From contig NC_135001.1 in assembly GCF_051020985.1 (NCBI RefSeq), forward strand, positions 17,849,896-17,913,895: DNA of 64,000 nucleotides. Reading direction: 5' to 3'. The translations under genes and the position numbers were made by a program. This stretch comes from Nomia melanderi. Taxonomy: Eukaryota > Arthropoda > Insecta > Hymenoptera > Halictidae. Shown here piece after piece: positions 24,501 through 35,330 of the stretch (positions within the stretch are counted from its first letter, which is position 1; each line of letters opens with the position of its first letter). The notes beneath the pieces are model-generated. The model searched no databases. It was not told the DNA's origin and was given only the letters and a program-made list of their open reading frames with translations.

Positions 24501-25806
24501 CGCACACGTCGTTGATAATTTATATTCCTGTGGTTATATCAGTACAAAGTAATTTTGAGAAAATAACTCTCTTAATAAACATTTACACGCAACTTTTACT
24601 TATTCACTGGTGCAACAACTGTTCCAGTATATTTCTGACATTATTGGTATTTTATTAATTACGCTCAACTCAGTAAACGGCGCTATTTGAACAACGTGAC
24701 TGATAAGTCAAACTTAACATATTCAGCCATTAATATTTTAGAAAGTAAACCTGAACTTGCAAAATGCTGAAGAACTTTTTTATTTCTCTATAAGGGAGCA
24801 ACTACATATATAGTGTCAAGAACATAATATTGACTCAGAGAACAAATATACAGTGAAAAATACGGTTTGATATGCGTAGGAGTTAAATTAATCAAATTGA
24901 TTAAAAACATTACAATTTTCAAAATATGTTGAAAGAATATATTCAACTTTTAGAAGTCATTATATAATACTTTAATTTTTATCATATATGAAATACTCTT
25001 AAATATTCTCAAGAATTGTCTATATACATATCTTACATGTGGTTTTTATCAAAACGATCGAAAGATATTACTTGCTTATCATAATTCTAATTATAAGTGT
25101 TTGAAGAAATGATTAATCACCATATTTAATTATTTATAATTATGTTTTTAATTAATTCTCAGTCATTTATTGTCTGTAAAAATATGAACAAACATTACAC
25201 ACTTACTGATATTTTAAGCCGTTGCTTAAAAGTCTTATTCGCAATACAATCTAGAATATCTCAGTTGTTCTTCTCTTTCTTCTGAAGGTACTAGATTTGA
25301 ATTGTTCTTCTTTCCATTTTAAACGGTAGTGACTCCTTTAATGTTACTCTTCAATCGAACTTTCTTATAGGATGGCGCAATCGATTCTTCAACTTCGGCA
25401 TGAATCTGTATTATAATTCATCATTCTATATTGTAATGAGTAGCTGAGCACGTTCTTTTTCTCTCTGTATAGCCTGTCACGTCACTTTTCCACTCATCAG
25501 AATAAAGCTTTTTAATTTAATTAAGTATAACACATTTTTCATTTCTTTAGCTGCGGATGAAACGAGACAACGCTCGGAACGGTATAATATGACGAAACGG
25601 AAGTTCCCTCATTATCCCTTTCGTTCTCTACTATCGTGTTGTATACAAACTAATTAAAACGAATTAATGAATTTGTAGAATGTTCATAGACAGTACAAGC
25701 AGTTCGTCAATATTTTGACAGATGTCACATTTTTCTTCGTTTCCAAAATTACTATTATTCAAAATAATAAATTTTCAAACAAAACGATTCAGTTAAAATA
25801 ACAGTC
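24501..25806. other. AT-rich non-coding stretch
   Basis: Nothing recognised. Confidence 0.5.
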
Positions 25807-25870
25807 GTAACCAGTTAACTGCGTTTGACGAGTGTACGTCATCTTAAAGCTTGAAACGATACATTTAGAA
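25807..25870 (-). mobile_element. Family E end (solo)
   Basis: GTAACCAGTTAACTGCGTTT, then GACGAGTGTACGTCATC, then aaagcttgaa, in the order of the palindromic end of the 35.1- and 62.9-kb copies read in reverse. Only the first TTAA base is changed. The opposite terminus is not identifiable. Confidence 0.5.
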
Positions 25871-26009
25871 CCAATGGAAAATCCTGTGAAAAAAGTGGTA
25901 TCGAAGAAATAAATCCATCGCCATTAAATATCGTGACGAACCTATACTTTGGTTCGGTGGGCACCAATACTATAATGTAGTAACGCCACAATATATTTCC
26001 GAACTATAA

Positions 26010-26394
26010 AGATTAAATGGAAGTGCACCGTCGTACGTATATCTTTGTAACGAGTAACCTTTGCAAGCAAATCCGCCATGATTCACGAGATTGACCTACG
26101 GTCGAGAAGATCCGACAGCAGCCTCGACTAGTAGCGCTTCGCGGGCCCATAAATCTCAATGCATTATCGATCGATCTCCACAATGTGCCTCGTATACGTG
26201 AAACAGACAGAGAAAATGCGCGTATGCTCCCGCGGCGTTGATTTAGATAGGATAATATCGAATTACGATCGCAGCCAGTTGTCGGAAAGTCCACACGTTC
26301 GTCGACATCGCTGGCGAGAATTAACTTTTCAGAGTGGATCAAACGAGTCGCTTCTTCTTTCTTTCTTTTTTTTCTTACTTCGATCGTTTCAATC
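26010..26394. promoter_or_regulatory. GC-richer island, candidate regulatory or exon sequence
   Basis: Sequence complexity and CG content rise (cgcttcgcgggcccat, ctcccgcggcgttg). Open frames exist on both strands (131 codons minus, 79 plus), but neither shows a domain. The island contains one copy of the 74-bp dispersed repeat (26,233-26,306) and ends in a C/T-rich run just before a family A element. Confidence 0.25.
26233..26306 (+). repeat. 74-bp dispersed repeat, copy 1
   Basis: It runs from CGGCGTTGATTT through ggataatatc and cgatcgcag to GTCGAC, and aligns along its whole length with 28,909-28,979, with roughly one difference in five. Both copies sit in GC-richer islands. On the minus strand both encode a similar peptide (PT..CDRN.ILS..NQRR), but both frames are short. 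It could be a conserved regulatory module or a fragment of an unknown repeat. Confidence 0.6.
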
Positions 26395-26641
26395 TTAACC
26401 CTTTGCACTCGAGAGGTGACCCCCGGTCACCACTTTATTCGACACAGCGAAACTGTACACTTGAATATTTGGTATTTTCAATTAGACTTTGTACCGCTAT
26501 GTGAAATATTTGAATATAATAGCTTTGTTGCTTAATTTATCTGTGAATTATCGTTAAATTAGTTTCAAACCATGTCGGCTGTATCTTGTCGGAAAATGTT
26601 GAATATTTCCTGTGCAAACAATTTCGAGTGCAAAGGGTTAA
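26395..26641 (-). mobile_element. Family A TTAA-element (247 bp), intact hairpin
   Basis: TTAACCCTTTGCACTCGAGA at the left and CGAGTGCAAAGGGTTAA at the right (TTAA 26,395-26,398 and 26,638-26,641). Sixteen nt inside the left TTAA lies GGTGACC/GGTCACC with a CCC loop (26,415-26,431). Compared with the 10.5-kb copy the stem differs at two base pairs, each changed on both arms. Its right TTAA is also the left TTAA of the next element. Confidence 0.9.
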
Positions 26642-27063
26642 CACTAGAACTACCCGTCAAAATGACCGGTTTTAGTTTTCTTAGCAAACTTTTTAGATCT
26701 TTAACCCTTTGCGGACGAATGTCGACACTCTACTGAGATCAAATTCTCATGTTTGTGATACTGAGTTGCAAACAAATGATTTAATTGCTAAAACAGCAAA
26801 ATATCAGTAAATTGTTCCGTGGTCCTCTATTATTTAAGCATTCGATGCGTAATTCGGCAGGATCTGCCTGAAGTTTCGTATATTTTAAATAATCTTCGTC
26901 CGCGAAGGGTTAAAGTGTTGAATATCCGAAATAATTTGAGAAACAAATAATGTCAATGGAATAATTATAATGAATACGCGAAGAAATCGAGAAAATGTGT
27001 TGTTACCGTTTTTATAAGGATTCGATATTAATTGTATCAAACGCTCGATGGTTGTAGCATCAA
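26638..27063 (-). mobile_element. Family C-type element interrupted by family B
   Basis: It starts TTAACACTAGAACTACCCG and ends CGATGGTTGTAGCATCAA, a diverged form of CGATAGTTCTAGTGTTAA. Without the 26,701-26,913 insertion it would be about 217 bp. The sequence right of the insertion (gttgaatatccgaaataatttgag) matches the uninterrupted 53,101 element (cattgaatatttgaaatggtcttgaa) directly across a single TTAA. Confidence 0.7.
26701..26913 (-). mobile_element. Family B TTAA-element (213 bp), nested
   Basis: TTAACCCTTTGCGGACGAAT then GTCGAC at the left, and CGTCCGCGAAGGGTTAA at the right (TTAA 26,910-26,913). The GTCGAC palindrome lies exactly 16 nt inside the TTAA and is absent from the right end. 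The interior is strongly similar to 28,383-28,593. Non-coding. Confidence 0.85.
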
Positions 27064-28241
27064 GACGTTTCTTAGTTTTTGTGAATTGAACATCGATTCA
27101 TTCCGCATAGATTCTTCGTGAATTTAGAATAAAGTGTGTATTTGATTTTTAAATGAAAATGAAGGAATGAAAGGAATGCTGAATATGTTAAATAGAGATT
27201 AACATTTTATGGCTCTCGGCACAGAAGCAGATACAAAGTTCATGATCCAATGAAACGTATCGTTTTTCTTGCTGATCGGTCCTCCGATAATCTTCATTCT
27301 TTCGACGGTTCGCTACCCTTCTTGAAAAATAAAACACGATAAAAAGTGCTTTGAATAGGCATTCAAAGCTATTTTGTGATAAATCAATTTTCTACCGTTA
27401 TTGCATTGTATTCTCGATAAATGATATTCATGCTCGTATACAAGCTGCTGGAAGAATGAGTTAAATAGATCTTTAGATGCATTATTATCTACATACTACT
27501 ACTGAACATTTCAATATCTCATTCATTGTTTCAAATAATCAATTTACAAACTCTTATTGATTTATCCACGTATTTATAGCGAAATTATGGTTGTTTTATT
27601 TCGACTTTGTGGAAGCAGTAATAGTATAAATTGAGTTCCAAACTATTAAAAGAAATCAAGTAAATAATATCAAATTTAAGTACACATTATTAAGATACAA
27701 AAATATGGAATATAAAACCTGAACATACTTAAATAATCAAATACAACTTTGAATAAGTAATAATCAAATGTAGACAAATGTCTGTATTCAAAAGCTCTGA
27801 AGAAATATAAATTGTAGCTATATTCGTCACAAGTTTCAGAAAGCAACACGAGAAAAAATTACTTATTTATTAAGAAGAATGTTACTCCTATATTTAAATT
27901 CATTATTCCTGAGACACCTGATTAATAGGTTTCACAAAAATCAATCGGTTCAAAGGTTAAACTCTTCCACATTTACTCACGTTCATATCTAGTAATAATC
28001 TGTCACAATTTTTCGCAAACCAGATAGTTTGGAATCTTGATTATCCACCAACACAATAAGTAGTATTAAGTAATAAGTAATGTATCCATATCTTGGCGGT
28101 CACTAACGACTGTACTGTTAATACGAGCACCTTAAAATCTGCATTCTGCAAACCCTCTTTGAAGGATTTTTTCTCGAGTTCATTTACTTGGATTGTCAGT
28201 CGCCTAATTAAATTATATAATCGAGATTCTACCGTAGTTGA
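27064..28241. other. AT-rich non-coding stretch
   Basis: Nothing recognised. Confidence 0.5.
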
Positions 28242-28775
28242 TTAACCCTTCACTGTACGACTTAATCACGAAAACTTCTGCATGAAAGAAGTATCTTATG
28301 TTTATCAAAGAAAACAACGTGTTTCATTTTTTCATTAAAACAGTTCGTCAACTAAAAGTGCAATATTCACTGATGTTCATGCTCAACCCTTTGCGGACGA
28401 ATGTCGACGCTTTGCCGAGATCAAACTTTCATATTTCGAATACTGAGTTGCGGGCGAATGATTTAACAGCTCAAATAGCAAGAGATCAGTGCATAGTTTC
28501 CCTTTCTCTATTATTTAAGCATCCGATATATATTTCGGTCGAATCTGCTGAAGGTTTTGTTCTTTGAAGAATCTTCATCCGCAAAGGGTTGATCTAGTAA
28601 GGTACTACTAATTATTAGCCCAATGTATTCTAAATTAGAAACTGCACAAATCTTGTACATGTAAAAACATGTCGCTTGTAACTTTAATCACACGACGAGT
28701 GTAGCTCGTCACTGAACGGTTTGTCATGGAAAACTAATGACGAGCTAGACTCGTCAGTTCACCGCAAGGGGTTAA
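28242..28775 (+). mobile_element. Probable TTAA-element with nested family B copy
   Basis: The left end is TTAACCCTTCACTGTACGAC. The right end, read inward, is TTAACCCCTTGCGGTGAACT and then a hairpin GACGAG/CTCGTC (28,739-28,755) exactly 16 nt inside the TTAA. A second hairpin of the same arms lies at 28,694-28,710. The outer ends match only partly, so pairing them as one element is an inference. Without the nested copy it would be about 327 bp. Confidence 0.5.
28383..28593 (-). mobile_element. Family B element (211 bp), TCAA/TTGA flanks
   Basis: TCAACCCTTTGCGGACGAAT then GTCGAC at the left; CATCCGCAAAGGGTTGA at the right. Each flanking TTAA carries one substitution, giving TCAA on the left and TTGA on the right. 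The interior matches the 26.7-kb copy (gccgagatcaaa, tactgagttgc, ctattatttaagcat). An 89-codon plus frame crossing it is incidental. Confidence 0.85.
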
Positions 28776-28908
28776 CACGAGAATATTTGAATCGCAGCAT
28801 CGTACTTTATATTGACCCGAATTTCGAACACATAAAGTAGAATGCGCGGCTCTAGAGCAAAATAGGATCGAGGAAGCACGGGTTGGGAAGTTCGGTATAC
28901 GTTCTTGC

Positions 28909-28979
28909 CGGCGTTGATTTACATCGGATAATATCAAATTGCGATCGCAGAAGATTGTCGGTAGTTCCACGTGGTCGAC
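28909..28979 (+). repeat. 74-bp dispersed repeat, copy 2
   Basis: It aligns with 26,233-26,306 in the same orientation (shared words gcgttgattt, ggataatatc, gatcgcag, ttgtcgg, gtcgac). The copies lie about 2.7 kb apart, and their flanks do not align beyond the block. Confidence 0.6.
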
Positions 28980-29326
28980 CACGTTTTTCCCTTGGGGTGG
29001 CAGATACCAGGGGTAGGAAGCTCGCGGTGGTAGGGGCGACCGGTTAAGGAGTAGACAGCACGGCGAGGGGGTGTAGATGTGGCGCAGCATGCGAATAGGA
29101 AGAGTCATTTGTACCATGAAGCGCGAGGTCCCCCTCGTGACGGTTGCGTGTGCCGGCAGTTTCGACCCTGTCGTTCACACGCTCGCCACCACCCTTTCCA
29201 CTTGCATAGATAACTTTCATCCCCCGCTTGTCGATCTCTGATTGAATCCTCGTTGTCCGGGACGACCGACTGTTTGACTCCGCCGTTTCAACACTTAACC
29301 GCGATCTTATTTTATTTACACGACAA

Positions 29327-29337
29327 CCCCCCCCCCC
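29327..29337. repeat. C homopolymer (11 bases)
   Basis: An uninterrupted run of C, unusual in this AT-rich window. Confidence 0.9.
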
Positions 29338-29480
29338 TGACGAGTTGGCTGATTTGTTCCAGATAACTTTGTGATCCGTAGCATTAAAATCGTTACCGGA
29401 AGTTCGTGCCGTGCTCGAGATACGGGGCATTAACTGTATTCATTCTCCACGATGGTTGCCACAGATTCGTACCGCTGCGA

Positions 29481-29946
29481 CTTTCTCGGAATAGAGGGAT
29501 CAATATTTAATTAATAACTATGCCAATGCGTGAAACCTTCTCTTAAAGTGCGGTACGGATTCATGGTTACTTCACCGGACTTAAACTTGTTTTTAACAAG
29601 CTTTTTAATTGCAAGTTAACTGTGTAAAGAGGAGCTTAAAGGAGGAGGATTATAATTTTTCAGTAGACGATGTGCATATTAAAATTTGTTTATTACCTCT
29701 TTGTTTTAATCCTCGCGATTATATGATATTTAAAATCGATTATACTTATAAATACTATAAATAGAAATTTGTAATCGGTATGTGTATTCAAAAAATGTTT
29801 TTTTATTCGCTTATAGGGACATATCTTTTTTCTTATAATATACAGATTGTGTGTTTTTAAATGGGGAACTCACGTAAATAGATTTTCCAGTACTTTGTTA
29901 GAAAATCATATTGAGAAATAGTATATTTTGCGAAATTTTTCTGTGA
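29481..29946. other. AT-rich non-coding stretch
   Basis: Nothing recognised. Confidence 0.5.
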
Positions 29947-30157
29947 TTAACACTAAAACTATCAGATGGGTCAAATTGACCCACTGCAGAATTTTTACTT
30001 TGCGAGTATTTAACTTATGAAGGCTATTTTCCGAATGATTTCTAAGTAAACTTGTGCATTTGTACAGATATAGAACTAGGAGACCTATCGAATCTCAAGA
30101 AACATATTCTAATTTGTATAAAAAAATTGGAAATAAGTCACACTAATTGCTGAGTAA
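29947..30157 (-). mobile_element. Family C2 TTAA-element (about 211 bp)
   Basis: TTAACACTAAAACTATCAGAT at the left (17 nt after TTAA), then a 7-bp inverted repeat GGGTCAA/TTGACCC around a single A (29,968-29,982). The right part (aagtcacactaattgct) and the interior match 62,336-62,544 in reverse orientation. The right TTAA is not intact, so that boundary is approximate. Confidence 0.7.
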
Positions 30158-31370
30158 TTTTAATGTTAAAAGAAGATACCTGTGCAGTATTGTTTATCGC
30201 AGTTATCTATTCGTACTTGGAATATTGGTACTAATCGAAATAAACATATTGAAAGCTGTAATCCAAACTACAACTGTAATGTATGTATATATTATACGCA
30301 TAGAAATATACATGTCAATTCATATAGAACATTTAAAAATTTAATATCATACATTCTTTCGATTTTTTCGGATAGGTACCCTGCATACTCGGTTACTGAT
30401 CGTTCATTAAATCCGTGATGTCCAAACCCTCGTTATGCCACGCAGTGAACCGTTTTAGGTTCCCCCATTCATCTCGGTTGCTTCTTATCCTCAACTTTCC
30501 ATGTTTTTATTTTCTTGCAGTCCGTATAAAACAATAACAATTGAACCAACTAAGTTGTTAAAACAATACTCAAAGATTTCGGAAACAAAATTAACCTTTT
30601 TTAAGTGATCGTACTATTAAAATAATTTCTTTCAATTTAAGTTTCATTCTGTTTTGTTTTCACAAACTGAAATGCAGAATAGAATAAATTGTGTTTACAT
30701 CTTTCTGAGAAGTCACTAATCACAATGAGGCAATTAATAAACTCGTGGCAAATTCTACCCAATCAAGCAACATAACACTGTCATTTCAGGAACGATTAAT
30801 GCAAGCACTAAAAATGAATGTTATTGCTTTATATACAAACGCACAATGGTGAGATTTTCAAGATATTTTGTTCTTGTTGTCGCCTAATGTTTAACGTTAG
30901 GAAACAAATAACTTTTTTTGCGTTTCTAAAAGTTCCATTATATAGCTTAAATTTATGAAATACAAAGTAGAATTTTTACAAACTGCGTGAACAATATCTT
31001 TCTCATTTCAGTGGAAATGTCACGAACATGTATAATGTCACGTCATGTTACGTATAATCTTCTATCAATATAATCGCATCGCTCGATTCATACAGTTAAA
31101 GATAATATTTCATAATATAATCATTCATCTGATGACAATTTTATCTTCCCAGCAGATACACACAGGGAGAGCGATAAGCAAGTGAGATGGAATGATGGAA
31201 TGAAGGTTCATGGTTCTGTGGAGATACTGATGTTGGCCATGAGGGAGATGGCAAAGAGTGATTGTAAAGGGGACATGTGTACATTCTCATTGACTATATC
31301 AAATCATTATACTTTAGTGGCATTTTGAAATGTTACTATAGAACTCAAATCAAAGTACAATAACATTGTA
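30158..31370. other. AT-rich non-coding stretch
   Basis: A purine-rich patch at about 31,150-31,280 (gatggaatgatggaatgaagg) is the only compositional feature. No gene is supported; overlapping frames at 30,147-30,418 are chance. Confidence 0.45.
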
Positions 31371-31527
31371 TTAACTCTTCGTGGACAGAAAGTTTTCAAA
31401 CTTCTAAAAACTCTTTTCATTAAAAGTTGAATCTTGCATTGCAATATTAAACACTGGAAAACAAAGAAATTACGTATTAATTTCTTCTTATTTTAATAAC
31501 TGACTCAATTTTACTACAAAAGGTTAA
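31371..31527. mobile_element. TTAA-element (157 bp), related to 20,154
   Basis: TTAACTCTTCGTGGACAGAAA at the left and TACAAAAGGTTAA at the right (TTAA 31,524-31,527). It shares the order gtggac, tttcaaactt, actcttttc and caaaaggttaa with the 20,154-20,331 element but is shorter. Non-coding. Confidence 0.6.
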
Positions 31528-32812
31528 AAACATTTTTCGACAATTTATTGTGCTTTATTCAGATTCCCTCAACTCTGTATTGTTAGTGCACATTAGCTAC
31601 TTCGTGAAGTTATTCAGACTTCTCTCTTAAAAGGTTAGCTACTTTTCCATAGCACACCTTGCGGATAGACGTCAATTGGAATTTAGACGCACTGAATGTC
31701 AAAGATCATGTACCATGCACGTCACTAGGATACAAACATCCTACGTCTATCTATAGATTTGGGATGTAATTACCTGGTATTACCGGCATTCGCTTTCTCA
31801 AAGAGGAATTAATTTTAATGATTCGATATAATACTCGTGCCAAAAGACAGCTCAATTGGAGTTTACATGTGAAATGGTTCTGAATGCACTAAGCACTCAT
31901 CGTTCGGGAGAACATCAAGCACATACACCGCATAAAGCGTTCGTAGATTCGTTGTAGACCGCTCGACTGTATTCGAATACGAAAACTGGCAAGGTGAGAT
32001 GCTGTACGGACGATATTGATGCGCTCGTCTTACTGCACTAACATCTAGTCCTTAAATGTACATACAAATGGTGTCTTATACAAAGTGCAATAAATCACGG
32101 CTGCACGGTTACAACTGCCATTGCAATAAATTCCATTCAAATCCCGGAATGGATAATTTAAATATATTAACACGATATCGAAAATGTGACACACCCTGAT
32201 TATTTTATCTTTAATAGGCGTACAAGCATTATTTCATTATATTCACATAACTATTTAACGTATATTATACAACAGTACAAAATAAACAAATGTAATACCA
32301 TTTTAACAGAAGCTTTGTATACACTGTTTAATCGTATCAACTTATATTTTTTCTTACCAGTCGCCTAATATTCTGTATATTTATGCTATAAGAATATACA
32401 ATTATTTTATAATGACACACTATATACCACGGTGTATGAAGTAGAAAAGAATAATCAGTACCTATAGTCAACCTAAAAGTTACTTAACGCTTTCATGGAA
32501 CTATTCTGTAGAAGCTAACGCAATAGTGTGATCACAGTTTTGTCAAAAGTTGATATAAATAAATTTTCAGTAATTAGAGATGACAACATATTTACGAGAC
32601 CTTTAGTTTATTTCCTGCGGCGACTACGTATGTATACGTATTTATATTAAATGTTAATGATCGAGTGGTAACGTTATAATAACGGTTCTTCGTTAACGTA
32701 AGAATAGACTGACGTCTCCAAATTCAATTGGCGTCTGAAGCAAACCAAAAGGAGTCGTCTATTCGTTACCGCCATTTAAATTGGTAATGGTTCTGTTGCG
32801 CTTGACTGAACA
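31528..32812. other. AT-rich non-coding stretch
   Basis: A patch at 31,650-32,060 has higher complexity but is stop-broken in all frames. No feature is supported. Confidence 0.45.
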
Positions 32813-32850
32813 TTAACCCCTTAAGCGGGGAAAACGGGTATATCCGCTAC
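32813..32850 (-). mobile_element. TTAA-element end (CCCCTTAAGCGGGG), solo
   Basis: TTAACCCCTTAAGCGGGG followed by the imperfect palindrome CGGGTATATCCG (32,835-32,846), 18 nt inside the TTAA. No partner end was found downstream. It is assigned by layout only. Confidence 0.4.
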
Positions 32851-33628
32851 GATTAGTTGATCATGCGATGGCTTGACTACATATATCTGCCATGCGTGAC
32901 GAATCAATTGTTATCGATTTCAGCAGTTCAGTCTTGGTGTTTATGACAGCCTTAATTTATGTATATTGTTTTATATACAAAGAAACTTCTGTTGTATTTC
33001 TTTTTATATCTTTTCTAGTTGAACCTAAGATCTTTCACTGTTTCGATCTTATAAAACCCGATATTTATGTAAAATAAAACTCTATTATTGTATGAAATTT
33101 TGTTATAAACTTGATTTATTTGAAATAAATATTACGCTCTGAACGAAAACTTTTATACCTTTCTATTTTCATTTAGTCAAATGAAAGGTAATTTCATAAT
33201 GAGAATATTTGTGGTACTTCTTCTCTGACCATAGTTACAGATATTTAAAGATTTCTTTCTGTGACTACTCAAATCCCTTGTTAATATTTAAATCAGTATT
33301 ATCTTATACTTGCATCATTTAAACATGTGACCTAAACGCTGAATGTTGATGCTTGTAGAACATCATTCGTTGGACTCACACAGGTAACTTATAATTATTA
33401 ATATTTTCGTTCCAGATATTTAAACATTTTATAGTACGGATTCACCGTACACTTCTATTTATATTACCGTGAATTAAAATGTCGCTGATTAATGGTAAGA
33501 TTATAGAAACAATTGAGAGAATTAGAATAATGCTACCAAAATAGCATTTCACATCAATAAACTGGGTTAAATTGATTTATTCAATTTTTTATTGCAAAAT
33601 GACGAATGACATTAAATGATTAATCACC
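32851..33628. other. AT-rich non-coding stretch
   Basis: Nothing recognised. Confidence 0.5.
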
Positions 33629-33823
33629 TTAACCTTTTATACACGCAGGCGTTTACGTTCAACGTCATTGTAACTTCAAATTACAATATATATTCGTTTT
33701 AACAAAACTATTCAAACTATTGAGTACATTTTTAATTTCTGTTCATATGTTGATATTTATTAATTTCATACTGCATAAATTTTGTTATGATTACGAAACA
33801 AAATTCGGTCCATAGAGGGTTAA
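33629..33823. mobile_element. Possible TTAA-element (195 bp)
   Basis: TTAACCTTTTATACACG at the left and GGTCCATAGAGGGTTAA at the right, with intact TTAA on both sides (33,629-33,632 and 33,820-33,823). The inverted ends match only over the first few bases. Size and layout fit the other elements, but no second copy is seen here. Confidence 0.45.
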
Positions 33824-35050
33824 AACATATGGAACATGCTTACGTTCAAACAAATGCACTTTTTTATACGGAGATATACAGAAACACCTGACTGTTATGA
33901 AATGAGAACTCCTCGTGTTATAGATTGACAACACTGCCCTGCATGGTACCACATGATAGCCTCCGTTGTTGGCCTGTGCGTGACCATGTTGCTGTCGTTG
34001 AGCTATTTATTCTAACAGTCTGTAACAAATACTCAACAAGGGTACTTCCTGTTATCCTATGTCCCTGACATTTCGCCTCCACATTTTTTACTTTGAGGTC
34101 ACTTCAAAGGTCTTACGAATACAAGCTGAATTACATAGAGTGTTACGACTCATTCATCGATCATGCTATCAAAAGAATACGTTTTCAACGATCCGAATGA
34201 TTTTTTAATATATCGTGGGAATGAACATTATGAACTACTTTCTTTCTAAACATATACCCAGCGGACGTGCAACTATTCTGCGTTTCAGGCAATATACTAG
34301 CGAGCCAAGCTGTGTCCGATTTAGCTTCCATGGAATCCATAATTATAAATAGTAATTGAAATTTGCTACTGTCTTCTCTAAATTTGAACGAAATTTCGTG
34401 GAATAATAGAGTTTTATTTTACATAAATATCAGGTTTTATAACATCGAAACAGTGAAAGAACTTTGGTTCAACCATAAAAGATGCAAAAAGGGATACAAA
34501 AGAAGTTTCTTTGTACATAAAGCAATATGTGTCTTTCGCTAGGTATTTCCTTCATAGCTTTGATCAGTAACGTGTAACTGTATTCACGAATAGAACATCA
34601 ATATCGAGAATGAATTGAGAACAGCTGAAAATTCCTTTTATTGGCGTTCTTGTTTAACAATAAGGCACAGAGTACAATGAATTTGATCGTAGAACAAAGT
34701 ATGAAGACAGCCGGTCCCGTGTATTAAGAAGAATCGCTTCGCTCGCTGAATTCGATCCATCTAAAATCAGTGTCTTATTTTTATACACTGAAAAAGACTT
34801 TTAACCTTTTATTTTCCGATGACATCGCCTTGAAACCACCTATCTTAATATCAGTAAAATGCGAACCAGTGAACTAGTCACGAAGTCACCAATATACATA
34901 AAATCGATATAATAATCGTCCTCTATTTTTCTATCAGATAAACCAGCATTTTTTATAATACTTATTTTTGTTAAGAATAATAGATTAGTTAACGTATTTT
35001 GCGGAAATAAATGTATTGTTCTTAAAAGTTTTCATGTAAAATTTACAGAG
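33824..35050. other. AT-rich non-coding stretch
   Basis: A possible eroded TTAA end (TTAACCTTTTATTTTCCG, about 34,801) is the only hint of a repeat. Nothing else is recognised. Confidence 0.45.
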
Positions 35051-35295
35051 TTAACCTGTTAACTGTGGAATTTAGTTTGAAAAATCTCTCGTTTCGAGCG
35101 CAATAAAGTAAAAAAGATGAAATGTGTACTCGTTAAACGCAGAAGAAATGCACCTATTTTAATGAAAAACCAAGGTAGGATAAAGGAGAATTACATGTTT
35201 ATCTGAAAAAATAAATAATTCATCGTTGAAAGAAGCAGTATCATTTCAAGCTTTAAGATGACGCATGTACTCTTCAAATCTATTAGTAGGCTGGT
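35051..35295 (+). mobile_element. Family E TTAA-element (about 245 bp)
   Basis: TTAACCTGTTAACTGTGGAA at the left (TTAA 35,051-35,054). The interior (aaaaatctctcgttt, acatgtttat, aataattcatcgttgaaaga, tttcaagctttaagatgacg) matches 62,938-63,121 directly and 58,202-58,448 in reverse. The right end has lost its TTAA and its palindrome is partly decayed (gacgcatgtactcttc). Non-coding. Confidence 0.8.
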
Positions 35296-35330
35296 TCTTC
35301 TGGAACGAGGGCGCACACACTTTTATTTAT

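Larger units (their letters stand above)
28776..29480. promoter_or_regulatory. GC-richer island, candidate promoter or first-exon region
   Basis: This is one of the strongest composition shifts in the window, with CG-rich runs (ggtcgaccacg, acggcgagggggtg, cacacgctcgccaccaccc) and an 11-base C run at 29,327-29,337. Two overlapping minus-strand frames of 127-128 codons cross it without a recognisable domain. It contains the second copy of the 74-bp dispersed repeat. Function is inferred from composition only. Confidence 0.3.

Noticed and set aside
26013..26408. 131-codon minus-strand frame in the 26-kb island
   Set aside because: No recognisable domain, competing frames, and its end runs into a family A transposon terminus.
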